Of a stretch of 7,685 nucleotides of DNA, positions 1 through 5,701 are shown one piece after another. How positions within the stretch are numbered: position 1 is the stretch's first letter; every line of letters begins with the position of its first letter. The DNA is from an uncultured Planctomycetaceae bacterium (GTDB taxonomy: Bacteria > Planctomycetota > Planctomycetia > Pirellulales > Thermoguttaceae), in assembly GCA_947307005.1 (NCBI GenBank), contig CAMZHY010000161.1, forward strand, positions 1-7,685, given 5' to 3'. The translations under genes and the position numbers were made by a program. The notes beneath the pieces are model-generated. The model was not told where the DNA came from, ran no database searches, and saw only the letters and a program-made list of their open reading frames with translations.

Positions 1-411
1 AAAGACGGACGACTCGTTTTTACGGGCGTTCTCAATCGCATAAAAAAGACGAAGGAATCGGGTAAGTCTGTTGAGGTAGAGCGTCTCGGCGGTGAAATCG
101 ACGAGTTCCTTCGCCGCTTTGGGATCCTTCTCGCCTTCCTGAATCGCCCTCTCGACGAGTTGATCCACTCCTTCGTAATCCTGTCCTTTATAGAAACGGA
201 GACCGGTCTCTTTCCCCCGAAATAAAGTTTCCAACTCCTTAATGTTTTTGCACTCTTGACCGTCGGAACCGTCGTCCGATTGCGCGACGTCCGGCGTTTC
301 TGAATTGTCGCTCGCGCTCGTCCGCGCGGCGACGGAGCGCGCGAAGTTGAACGTCAAAAAAGCGATCGCCGCAAGAGCGACGGCGACGGGTCGGTTAATC
401 GTAAAGGACAT
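1..411 (-). CDS. Exported hypothetical protein, N-terminal part (3' end outside window)
   Basis: The frame is open for 137 codons from an ATG at 411..409 to the left edge, so the C-terminus is missing. The start is supported by AAGGAG (424..419) seven bases upstream. Residues 1-33 look like a signal peptide: MSFTINRP, then a hydrophobic run of about 16 residues, then a small-residue stretch (SVAARTSA), so the product is probably exported or membrane-tethered. Residues 34-55 are acidic and serine-rich, as in a flexible linker, and hold the only cysteine seen (C54). From about residue 56 the sequence is charged and helical-looking (KELVDFTAETLYLNRLTRFL). I recognise no family and give no function. 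The upstream neighbour, the magnesium transporter, lies 554 bases away on the same strand, so a shared operon is doubtful. Codon use (GTC, GAC, GCG) matches the neighbours. The existence of the gene is well supported; its role is unknown. Confidence 0.75.
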   Translation of the reverse strand, partial: MSFTINRPVAVALAAIAFLTFNFARSVAARTSASDNSETPDVAQSDDGSDGQECKNIKELETLFRGKETGLRFYKGQDYEGVDQLVERAIQEGEKDPKAAKELVDFTAETLYLNRLTRFLRLFYAIENARKNESSVF

Positions 412-533
412 GAGGCGTCTCCTTAAAGGATGGCGTATGGGACGGAGCGTTTCACGACGCGAGCTAGAGGGCGTAGCGTTGGGATCGTCGGGATCGCTAA
501 GAAGCATATGATCTCGACGGGCGTCAACCAATC

Positions 534-550
534 AAACCGTCTCGGTTTTT
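534..550. terminator. Short stem-loop with T-run, weak terminator candidate
   Basis: AAACCG (534-539), loop TCT, CGGTTT (543-548), then two more T on the plus strand. The stem is only six base pairs, and there is no plus-strand gene to terminate. On the minus strand the stem is followed by GATTGGTTG, a poor U-tract. It could equally be a structured element upstream of the leftward exported-protein gene. Confidence 0.2.
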
Positions 551-576
551 AATCGTCCGAAAACAGTATTCAGCAA

Positions 577-603
577 CCAGTGTTGTTATATTACAACACC
601 TGG
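577..603. promoter_or_regulatory. Long inverted repeat, operator- or hairpin-like
   Basis: Positions 580-599 read GTGTTGT, six AT-only bases, ACAACAC: seven-base arms in perfect inversion. The arms extend outward to CCAG (577-580) and CTGG (600-603) if one base is bulged. The AT-only centre and 20-bp span fit a site for a dimeric helix-turn-helix regulator; as RNA it would be a 10-bp hairpin. It lies 166 bases upstream of the start of the leftward exported-protein gene. No regulator can be named from the sequence. Confidence 0.4.
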
Positions 604-658
604 AAAAGGAATGCAAGACTTTTGGAGAAACATCAATATAAGTCGTCTAAAAAAAGAG

Positions 659-702
659 CCGACTCCAGGACGTCAGACGGGGAACAAAGAGTCGGGATGT
701 TT
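659..702. terminator. Stem-loop flanked by A-run and T-run, possible bidirectional terminator
   Basis: CCGACTC (659-665) pairs with GAGTCGG (689-695) across a 23-base loop. On the minus strand the stem is followed by CTCTTTTTTTAG, and on the plus strand by GATGTTTTTTAT, so either direction has a T-tract. For the leftward mgtE transcript it lies about 270 bases past the stop codon. The long loop weakens the call. Confidence 0.35.
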
Positions 703-742
703 TTTATACGCGTCAAACCAGCGTCCACGCCAGCGAACGACG

Positions 743-760
743 CCCGCCGACGGCGGGTTT
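743..760 (+). terminator. GC-rich hairpin with short T-run, plus-strand terminator-like
   Basis: CCCGCC (743-748), loop GAC, GGCGGG (752-757), followed by TTTGATTATGTTT. The form is that of an intrinsic terminator for plus-strand transcription, but no plus-strand gene lies upstream. It may end an antisense or small RNA, or be a structured part of the mgtE 3' region. Confidence 0.3.
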
Positions 761-866
761 GATTATGTTTCACGCCTGAAAGCGCTAAGTTGTTTTATAT
801 CTATCAGGCGCTATTCTCCAGTTCTCCCGTTGGTCGTTCGTCCGGTTTGAACAAACTGAACAAGAC

Positions 867-888
867 GTCGCGTCCAACGAGACGCGAC
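867..888 (-). terminator. Hairpin downstream of mgtE, candidate transcript end
   Basis: GTCGCGTC (867-874) and GACGCGAC (881-888) form a perfect eight-base stem with a six-base loop, about 80 bases past the mgtE stop. On the minus strand the following bases (GTCTTGTTCAGTTTG) are T-enriched but lack a clean U-run. A second palindrome, CCCGCGACGTCGCGGG (950-965), directly abuts the mgtE TAA. Either may stabilise or end the transcript. Confidence 0.35.
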
Positions 889-965
889 CTAGCGTTTTCG
901 CCAGTCCGCAACTATGAACAAGTCCGCGCCTCGAGGCGAATACCGTCCTCCCGCGACGTCGCGGG

Positions 966-2357
966 TTAGGCGGCGGGGTAGAAGGGGGCGATGAGGACCG
1001 TCGCGAGCGCCATATAGATAAAGGTCCCGAGCGTGTCGGAAATTCCGGCGACGAACGGGTTGCTCATAAGCGCGGGGTCGAGGTTCATCTTCTGGAAGAG
1101 GAGCGGGAGAAGCGCGCCCGTGAGATTGCTGAAGAAGACGACGCAGAGGACGGCGAGAGGCACGAGAAGCAGTTGCAGAACCGGCACGCTCGTCCCGTAG
1201 ATAAGAAGGGCGTTGATTAAACCGCAACCGCCCATCGCGACGCCGAGGAGCAGCCCCATCGTAAGTTCGCGAAAGAAGATTTTCCGCCAGTCCGAGAGGG
1301 AGATTTCGCCCGTCGCGAGCGCGGTAATGACGAGCGTCGCCGACTGTCCGCCGCTATTGCCGCCGGTCGAAACGATCATCGGAAGAAACGCGACGAGCCA
1401 CGCGACGCGGTCGCTGACGTTGTCGAAGAGTTTGAGAATGAGCGCGGTCGTGATCGCGCCGAAGAGAAGAATCGCAAGCCATGTGAAGCGTTTGCGCGCC
1501 AGCAGCAGCAGGTTGGCGCCGAGATACGTTTCGTCGTCGAGCGGATCGACCGCCGCGCTCAGGTGCGCGTTCTCGACGAGTTCTTCGACCGCCGCGTCGA
1601 GGACGTCGTCGTGCGTGATGACCCCGAGCATTTTGCCCGTCTCCTCGTCGACGACGGGAATCGCGATAAAGTCGTACTTTTCAACCTTCTTAACCGCCGC
1701 CTCGCGGTTTTCCCTCGCGTTGACCGTGACGAGGGTCCCCGCCTTCTTCATAAACTCGGAAATCGGCGCGTCCTGCTGATTCATGCGTCTGAGAAGTTCG
1801 CGCGCGGAGACGACGCCCGCAAGCTTGCCGTCGGCGTCGAGAACGTAGAGGTAATAAACCGTCTCCATCAAGTGGGTTTGGGCGCTGATTTCTGAAATCG
1901 CCTCGGCGACGGTCATGTCTTCGCGGAGCCGCACGAAGTCGGACGACATTTCCGCGCCGCACGTGTCGTCCGGGTAGCCGCTTAGAAGCGCGACGTCCTT
2001 TTGGTCTTCTTTTGAGAGGAGTTTCTTCAACTCCTCCGCTATCTTTGGATCGACTTGATCCAAGAGGTCGACGCGGTCGTCGGACGGCGTTTCTTCGAGG
2101 AGTTTGGCGACCTCGGCGCGCGGCGACGCCTCGACGATTTCAACCTGAAGATCGCGCTCAAAGTAAGAAAAAATCTCCGCGCGAAGCCCCATGGGCAACG
2201 CTTGGAGAATCGTCCAAATCTCGTCCGGATGTAAGCTCGCGAGAAACTCGGCGGTCGAAGCGGGGTGGAGAGCCGAACAGACTTCCTGCATTTGTTGGTA
2301 ATCGTGGTTAGCGATCATCTCGCGCAGCTCTGGCGAAAGCAGGATGCTCATGCTCAT
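966..2357 (-). CDS. mgtE: MgtE-family magnesium transporter
   Basis: A complete 463-residue protein, close to the family's usual 450. It should form an inner-membrane dimer carrying Mg2+ into the cell, gated by cytoplasmic Mg2+ binding. Domain order is standard: helical MgtE N domain (about 25-130), CBS 1 (about 135-195, GYPDDTCGAEM then MTVAEAI), CBS 2 (about 198-257, ending VITHDDVLDAAVEE), connecting helix (about 258-280), and five membrane helices (about 288-457). The family signature is in TM2, STGGNSGGQSATL at 330-342. TM5 carries DPALMSNPFVAGISD; D441, the last of these, sits where I place the pore aspartate of Thermus MgtE (from memory of that protein). The ATG at 2357 has GGGAG seven bases upstream; a second ATG two codons in is less well spaced. 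Promoter and leader lie upstream, and the gene is separated from both neighbours. Family call is firm; exact ion selectivity is inferred. Confidence 0.95.
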   Translation of the reverse strand: MSMSILLSPELREMIANHDYQQMQEVCSALHPASTAEFLASLHPDEIWTILQALPMGLRAEIFSYFERDLQVEIVEASPRAEVAKLLEETPSDDRVDLLDQVDPKIAEELKKLLSKEDQKDVALLSGYPDDTCGAEMSSDFVRLREDMTVAEAISEISAQTHLMETVYYLYVLDADGKLAGVVSARELLRRMNQQDAPISEFMKKAGTLVTVNARENREAAVKKVEKYDFIAIPVVDEETGKMLGVITHDDVLDAAVEELVENAHLSAAVDPLDDETYLGANLLLLARKRFTWLAILLFGAITTALILKLFDNVSDRVAWLVAFLPMIVSTGGNSGGQSATLVITALATGEISLSDWRKIFFRELTMGLLLGVAMGGCGLINALLIYGTSVPVLQLLLVPLAVLCVVFFSNLTGALLPLLFQKMNLDPALMSNPFVAGISDTLGTFIYMALATVLIAPFYPAA

Positions 2358-2476
2358 GGGGACGCTCCCGCGGTCTTACCGCTTGTTTTCAGTTACGCAT
2401 TTGATATCTGACGGCTTATAGCTCTTAGAAGGGCGAGGATTCATAGGTCGGAATCAGAAGAATTCCTAGGTTCCGG
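2358..2476 (-). promoter_or_regulatory. mgtE 5' leader with small upstream ORF
   Basis: From the predicted transcription start near 2476 to the mgtE ATG there are about 119 untranslated bases. Inside is a 22-codon ORF (2444..2376, ATG to TAA) starting MNPRPSKSYKPSD, with three prolines in its first eleven codons; its stop is 18 bases before mgtE. It lacks a clear ribosome site. Its end overlaps a small hairpin, GCGGT-CTT-ACCGC (2370-2382), just upstream of the mgtE ribosome site. A proline-rich leader peptide controls the Mg2+ transporter mgtA in enterobacteria, so an attenuation role is conceivable but unproven. I do not see a recognisable M-box riboswitch. Confidence 0.3.
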
Positions 2477-2482
2477 GTCGAG

Positions 2483-2510
2483 ATTATATCGCGCCGACGC
2501 TCGACGTCAA
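2483..2510 (-). promoter_or_regulatory. Sigma-70-type promoter for mgtE
   Basis: On the minus strand TTGACG (2510..2505) is separated by 16 bases from a perfect TATAAT (2488..2483). This is the best promoter match in the window and points straight at mgtE. Transcription would begin near 2476. Confidence 0.65.
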
Positions 2511-2597
2511 GAAGAAACGCCGCCGCTCGCCGCCAAAAGATAGGGCGCGCCGCCCGTTCAACCGGTTCATGCGAAAAGGAATCGTCAAGAAAATAAC

Positions 2598-2635
2598 GAC
2601 GCCGGGACCGAACCCCTCCGATCCCGGCGTCTTTT
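2598..2635. terminator. Strong intrinsic terminator, probably bidirectional
   Basis: GACGCCGGGA (2598-2607) pairs perfectly with TCCCGGCGTC (2622-2631) across a 14-base loop. On the plus strand it is followed by TTTTGCG; on the minus strand by GTTATTTTCTTG. It lies between the end of the anti-sigma-like gene and the mgtE promoter, so leftward it would insulate mgtE from the sigma operon. No plus-strand gene uses it. Confidence 0.6.
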
Positions 2636-2771
2636 GCGTCGTTGCAAGTCGTCACCCATGTAAACAACGCAAAGTGCTCAACGCGGATTCGCCGTCCGCG
2701 CGCGGTTATCTTTTTGCGATAACGGTAATATACGCTGAATAGGCGCTATTTCAAGCGATGATAAAATAGTT

Positions 2772-2801
2772 AATCTAAGTTTTTCAAAAATACGCTGTCA
2801 A
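2772..2801 (-). promoter_or_regulatory. Weak promoter-like pair in the AT-rich island
   Basis: On the minus strand a perfect TTGACA (2801..2796) is followed after 18 bases by TAGATT (2777..2772), four of six matches to a -10 box. A transcript from here would start near 2765 and meet the hairpin terminator at 2631..2598, giving a product of about 175 bases. The -10 box is poor, so this is tentative. Confidence 0.2.
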
Positions 2802-2942
2802 AACTAAGGATTTTAGCGTCTGTAACGTTATTAATCCACCCTTCGCGCATTATGACGATAGAGTACCAGTTTTTTGACAAAAATCAAGCGGTCGCAACCC
2901 ATGAAAACGCTATTGAGGGGGGTTTTTTCATTTTTTTTGAAA

Positions 2943-2961
2943 AATTTCCCGCTAAAAAGCG
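2943..2961 (-). terminator. Short hairpin and T-tract just past the anti-sigma-like gene
   Basis: On the minus strand CGCT-TTTT-AGCG (2961..2950) is followed by GGAAATTTTTC. It lies about 20 bases beyond the TAA of the anti-sigma-like gene. The stem is only four pairs, so if it acts as a terminator it is weak; the 2598-2631 hairpin is the better candidate. Confidence 0.25.
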
Positions 2962-2979
2962 CCAAAGGAAGGAATTCGA

Positions 2980-4722
2980 TTACCGCAGTTCGCCTGTTTT
3001 ATCAGGAGAACCCCCGCCGCGCCTAGGAGCGTTGGGAGGAGTCGGAGGGGCGAAACCAGGGCCTGCGCCAAGAGGCGGCGGACCGCCGCCAAAACGCGGT
3101 CCAACGTTCCCAGACCCGCCCGGCGGAGTATTAGAAGGAGAAAAGTTCCAGCCGTTCCGATCATTTGGGGAATTTTGGGAATTTGCGTTAAAAAAGTTCC
3201 CGTTGGCGACGCCCCAGTTGAGGCTCATGAGCGCGCCTCGCGCTTCGAGAGGCGGCAACGAGGTCACGTAGTCGCGCGCGCGTGGATTCGCCTTGCTCAA
3301 CGTTTCGCCGAGCTCTTGAACGGAACCGGCACGACGGCGGTTTCGCCATTCGTTGTTCTGGAAGGGACGCGTTTGAACGAATCGCCCCGTGTTTTCGATA
3401 AAACTGAGCGAGACAATCAGCCCCATAACGGAGGAGCGCTGCTCGGAATCTAGCGAATCGAGTTCGTCTTTGCTCTCTTTGGAGAAGTCGGCGATTAACT
3501 CGTTTTGGTCGGTCGCGGCGAGGAAATCGAGCACGTCGTCGTGACGCGACGAACCGTCGTCGACTTTCTCGACGTTCGAACGGAATTTGACGTACTTATC
3601 GTAGATCGACTGGAAATTTTCGCGTTGGAGACTGGGGGGCAGCGCCGCGCGAAGGGACGAGCCGGGACCCGCGTTGCGAGCGGTATTTTCGCGATTCTCG
3701 GGCTGACCGTTGGGGCGACGGGAACCTTGCTGGCGTCTTACCGCGTCCGTGAAGCGCAGGGCGGCGTCCAATCTTCTCCGAATCTCTTGAATTCGCGCGG
3801 GAATCGGAATCGACGCGAGTCGCGCGCGATCGGAATCGCTCGTCGAGAAAACGATCCAGCCCGCGTAATCGTCGAGCGTTTGAAGGAGTTTCTCTTTTTC
3901 GGGCGACGCGTCGATTTGCCGTCTCATTTTCCGGTATTTGTTTTGCGTCTCGCGATCGAGCGCTTCAAACCGACGTTGGAGACGGTAGAAGGTCGTGTCT
4001 TTGACGAGCTCGTCGTAAGGGCGGTCGCGGACGTCTGCGGAAACGACGTTTTCGCGTCGCCACCCTCTCGATTCCATTTCGGGAAGGAGCGACTGTCGCC
4101 ACTTTTCAAAAAGATCCGCGTCGGCAAGCGCCTGGAGATACTCAAAATCGCCAACCGCCTCGAGTTGGATGAGTCGCTCGACGACGACGGCGTCGCGTTC
4201 GCGCTGACGTTGAGGGTTGGGGGCCAACGCGGCGAAAACGCCGTAGCCGACGAGTAAGAATAGAATAGGAACGGCGACGGCGACAGCCTTGCCGCGCCGT
4301 CGCAACGCGTCGCGACGCGCCTTGATCGCGTCAAGTTCCTCTTTCGCCTCCTTGTTGAGCCGATCCACCGTTCGCTCGGTTAAGTCGGTTTCCTCGGAAT
4401 TCGGCTCCGCTTCCTCGCCAAGTGCGTCGAGGAAGTCAAACGCGTTTCTTCCGGCCTCGACGCGTTCGGCAAGCCAAGGTTCTTTGGCGATTCGCTCCTC
4501 AAACGCGGCGCGCGCCTCGTCGGAAAGCTCGCCGTCGAGGTACTCTTGAATCGTCAGATCAATTTCGTCCAAAGGCTCTTCGCCGAGTTCCTGATCCGCG
4601 TCGAATTCGAAACCGTCGCCCTCGTTTGTTTCGCGTTCGAGCGCGTCAAGCGCGTCGCGCGTCGAATCGTCGACGCCAACGGCTTCAAAAGGAGGCTGGG
4701 AAGGAGAATTACGGGTCGTCAT
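2980..4722 (-). CDS. Membrane anti-sigma-like protein with large outer domain
   Basis: A 580-residue protein whose ATG overlaps the sigma gene's TGA (ATGA); AAGGAG (4734..4729) lies six bases upstream, inside the sigma gene, so translation is probably coupled. Residues 52-100 (LTIQEYLDGELSDEARAAFEERI...) resemble the sigma-binding N-domain of anti-sigma factors, but lack the HxxxCxxC zinc site; I see no cysteine anywhere in the protein. An Arg/Lys-rich stretch (133-145) precedes one membrane helix (about 146-167), giving a cytoplasmic N-terminus and about 410 residues outside. The outer part has two helical charged regions (about 175-330 and 365-445), an N/R/Q-rich linker (about 330-352), an N-rich stretch (about 508-531), and a Pro/Gly-rich tail (about 532-572). 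I recognise no named domain there. Most anti-sigma factors are far shorter. Function is inferred from the operon and N-domain; the signal sensed is unknown. Confidence 0.8.
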   Translation of the reverse strand: MTTRNSPSQPPFEAVGVDDSTRDALDALERETNEGDGFEFDADQELGEEPLDEIDLTIQEYLDGELSDEARAAFEERIAKEPWLAERVEAGRNAFDFLDALGEEAEPNSEETDLTERTVDRLNKEAKEELDAIKARRDALRRRGKAVAVAVPILFLLVGYGVFAALAPNPQRQRERDAVVVERLIQLEAVGDFEYLQALADADLFEKWRQSLLPEMESRGWRRENVVSADVRDRPYDELVKDTTFYRLQRRFEALDRETQNKYRKMRRQIDASPEKEKLLQTLDDYAGWIVFSTSDSDRARLASIPIPARIQEIRRRLDAALRFTDAVRRQQGSRRPNGQPENRENTARNAGPGSSLRAALPPSLQRENFQSIYDKYVKFRSNVEKVDDGSSRHDDVLDFLAATDQNELIADFSKESKDELDSLDSEQRSSVMGLIVSLSFIENTGRFVQTRPFQNNEWRNRRRAGSVQELGETLSKANPRARDYVTSLPPLEARGALMSLNWGVANGNFFNANSQNSPNDRNGWNFSPSNTPPGGSGNVGPRFGGGPPPLGAGPGFAPPTPPNAPRRGGGSPDKTGELR

Positions 4723-5348
4723 GATTCTCTCCTTCCGTCGTCGACGTAAGGAGCCAGAATCTCTTTGAGATTCAATCTTGCTCGACAGAGCAGCGATTTA
4801 ACGGCTTGGGGGGTCATATTCATCACGGATGCAATCTCATTGTAGCTCATGCCGTTGAAGCGCGAGAGAATCGTCGCTTCACGCTGTCGCGGCGGAAGTT
4901 TTTCAACCGCGTCGCGCACAATTTGTTGGAGTTCGACTTTCGCGATTTGTTTCGTCGGGGTCGCGTTCGTCTTTCCTAAAACGCTTTCTTCAAAACCGAG
5001 CGCCGTCGTTCCGCCGGAAAATTTTCTTCGCACCGCGCTAAAGAGAGTTTCCGGACGGCGGTTTTTCGAACGCAGCGCGTTGAACGCGACGTTGTGCGCG
5101 ACGCGATAGAGCCACGTCGTGAACCGCGCCTCATGACGGTATGTGGCGCGGTGCCGATAGACGCGCATAAAGACTTCTTGCGTGAGGTCCTCGACCGCCT
5201 GTTCGCCGACAAAACGACGTAGAAACGCGGCGACGCGCGACTGATTGCGTTGCATCAGTTGCTCGAACGCCAACGGGTCGCCGGCCTGAACGGCAAGCAT
5301 AAGCCGAGCGTCTTCATCGTCGGTGATACCGGGTGTTTCGGAAGTCAA
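4719..5348 (-). CDS. ECF-subfamily RNA polymerase sigma factor
   Basis: A 209-residue sigma factor with only regions 2 and 4. Region 2 (about 13-94) includes AVQAGDPLAFEQL, the DLTQEVF core-binding motif (54-60) and WLYRVAHNVAFN for -10 recognition. Region 4 (about 150-193) has LPPRQREATILSRF and the helix-turn-helix YNEIASVMNMTPQAVKSLLCRAR. The roughly 50-residue linker has no extra domain. The longest frame opens with TTG at 5360, but no ribosome site precedes it; I prefer TTG at 5348, with GAGGA five bases upstream. The first ATG is inside region 2 and too late. The stop overlaps the anti-sigma-like gene by four bases, so the pair is one operon and the neighbour is probably its inhibitor. 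It redirects RNA polymerase to a regulon not visible here. Family is certain; the ECF group is not assigned. Confidence 0.95.
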   Translation of the reverse strand: MTSETPGITDDEDARLMLAVQAGDPLAFEQLMQRNQSRVAAFLRRFVGEQAVEDLTQEVFMRVYRHRATYRHEARFTTWLYRVAHNVAFNALRSKNRRPETLFSAVRRKFSGGTTALGFEESVLGKTNATPTKQIAKVELQQIVRDAVEKLPPRQREATILSRFNGMSYNEIASVMNMTPQAVKSLLCRARLNLKEILAPYVDDGRRES

Positions 5349-5353
5349 AGCTG

Positions 5354-5358
5354 TCCTC
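5354..5358 (-). promoter_or_regulatory. Ribosome site deciding the sigma-factor start
   Basis: GAGGA (5358..5354) lies five bases before TTG at 5348..5346. The alternative TTG at 5360 is preceded by TTATTCCCCCT, with no purine-rich site. This favours a non-ATG start at 5348. Confidence 0.5.
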
Positions 5359-5478
5359 AAAGGGGGAATAAGCTAAAAAGGCGTCGCTCTAGGCGGGAAT
5401 CAAAATACGGCGCAACGCGTGAATTTTCAGGGGCGGCAATTTCGCATTAAGGTTTAATTCATACTTTAGACGCGGGAT

Positions 5479-5484
5479 ATTATA
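5479..5484 (-). promoter_or_regulatory. -10 box for the sigma/anti-sigma operon
   Basis: A perfect TATAAT on the minus strand. The bases 16-17 upstream (ATTCAA or TATTCA, 5507..5501) match TTGACA poorly, so the promoter may need an activator. Transcription would start near 5472, leaving a leader of about 120 bases. I do not see the GGAAC/CGTC pair at normal spacing that would suggest autoregulation by an ECF factor. Confidence 0.4.
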
Positions 5485-5548
5485 CATGTTTACGCGGTTC
5501 TTGAATATATCGCTTAATTTTTTTTCCAACGACGACCGTCGTCGCGGC

Positions 5549-5560
5549 GTCAAATTTGAC
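5549..5560. promoter_or_regulatory. Perfect 12-bp palindrome in the divergent region
   Basis: GTCAAATTTGAC equals its own reverse complement. It lies between the two divergent genes, about 65-70 bases upstream of the leftward -10 box, a position suited to a regulator acting on one or both. No protein can be assigned. Confidence 0.3.
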
Positions 5561-5701
5561 CTTGCGGACTCCGCGACGATTCGTTAGACTCCGCCGAGAA
5601 TGGACTTTTGTTTCCTAGTCGCGTCGCGGTTAGGAAACGCGGGGGACGCCGGAAGTCGTCGCGGATCCCCGACGTCGTCGGCGTTAGCATGGAGCTCAAA
5701 A

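Larger units (their letters stand above)
412..965. other. Gene-free spacer between mgtE and the exported protein gene
   Basis: About 554 bases without a credible gene. Two overlapping plus-strand frames (580-762 and 611-850) have no ribosome site and no domain-like content. The stretch holds several stem-loops (534-548, 659-695, 743-757, 867-888, 950-965) and an inverted repeat at 577-603, listed separately where useful. It must contain the 3' end of the mgtE transcript and probably the promoter of the leftward gene. The only promoter-like pair I found for that gene is weak: TTGGTT, 17 bases, TATGCT on the minus strand near 500-530. Confidence 0.6.
2636..2979. other. AT-rich intergenic island with hairpins and homopolymers
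   Basis: Unlike the surrounding GC-rich coding DNA, about 2700-2960 is AT-rich. It holds GTTATC-N7-GATAAC (2705-2723), an imperfect hairpin CGCTGAATAG/CTATTTCAAGCG (2733-2757), a bulged stem ACGCT...AGCGT (2792-2819), and G6, T6 and T8 tracts (2917-2938). The word TACGCTG recurs exactly 60 bases apart (2731 and 2791). I see no convincing protein gene; a plus-strand frame from 2852 runs antisense into the anti-sigma-like gene and has no ribosome site. Confidence 0.55.
5361..5701. other. Divergent intergenic region between sigma operon and exported protein gene
   Basis: About 340 bases lying between two divergent genes, so both promoters should be here. The left part (about 5440-5525) is AT-rich; the right part is GC-rich. 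It contains the sigma-operon -10 box (5479-5484), an A/T tract (5516-5525), CGACGAC-C-GTCGTCG (5530-5544) and a perfect 12-bp palindrome (5549-5560). I found no good promoter for the rightward gene; the plus-strand TATTAT (5478-5483) overlaps the leftward -10 box and lacks a matching -35. No further gene is seen. Confidence 0.55.

Noticed and set aside
1213..1779. 188-residue plus-strand frame antisense to mgtE
   Set aside because: Ser/Arg-rich composition typical of a reverse-strand shadow; the minus strand encodes a clear transporter.
2358..2482. M-box (magnesium) riboswitch before mgtE
   Set aside because: I could not find the conserved core by eye and the leader is shorter than a typical M-box; a covariance-model search would settle it.
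2425..2667. 80-residue minus-strand frame upstream of mgtE
   Set aside because: It would run through the strong terminator hairpin and the mgtE promoter, has no ribosome site and resembles no family.
2852..3271. 139-residue plus-strand frame starting in the AT-rich island
   Set aside because: Most of it is antisense to the Pro/Gly-rich tail of the anti-sigma-like protein, which produces a false Pro/Gly-rich frame on the other strand.
3505..4257. 250-residue plus-strand frame antisense to the anti-sigma-like gene
   Set aside because: It opposes a well-supported coding frame, has no recognisable domain or ribosome site, and arises from the regular codon use of the real gene.
5600..5701. 34-residue N-terminal extension of the pseudoenzyme from ATG 5600
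   Set aside because: In frame and open, but it lacks a good ribosome site and would place the signal peptide internally; ATG 5702 has GGAG at good spacing.
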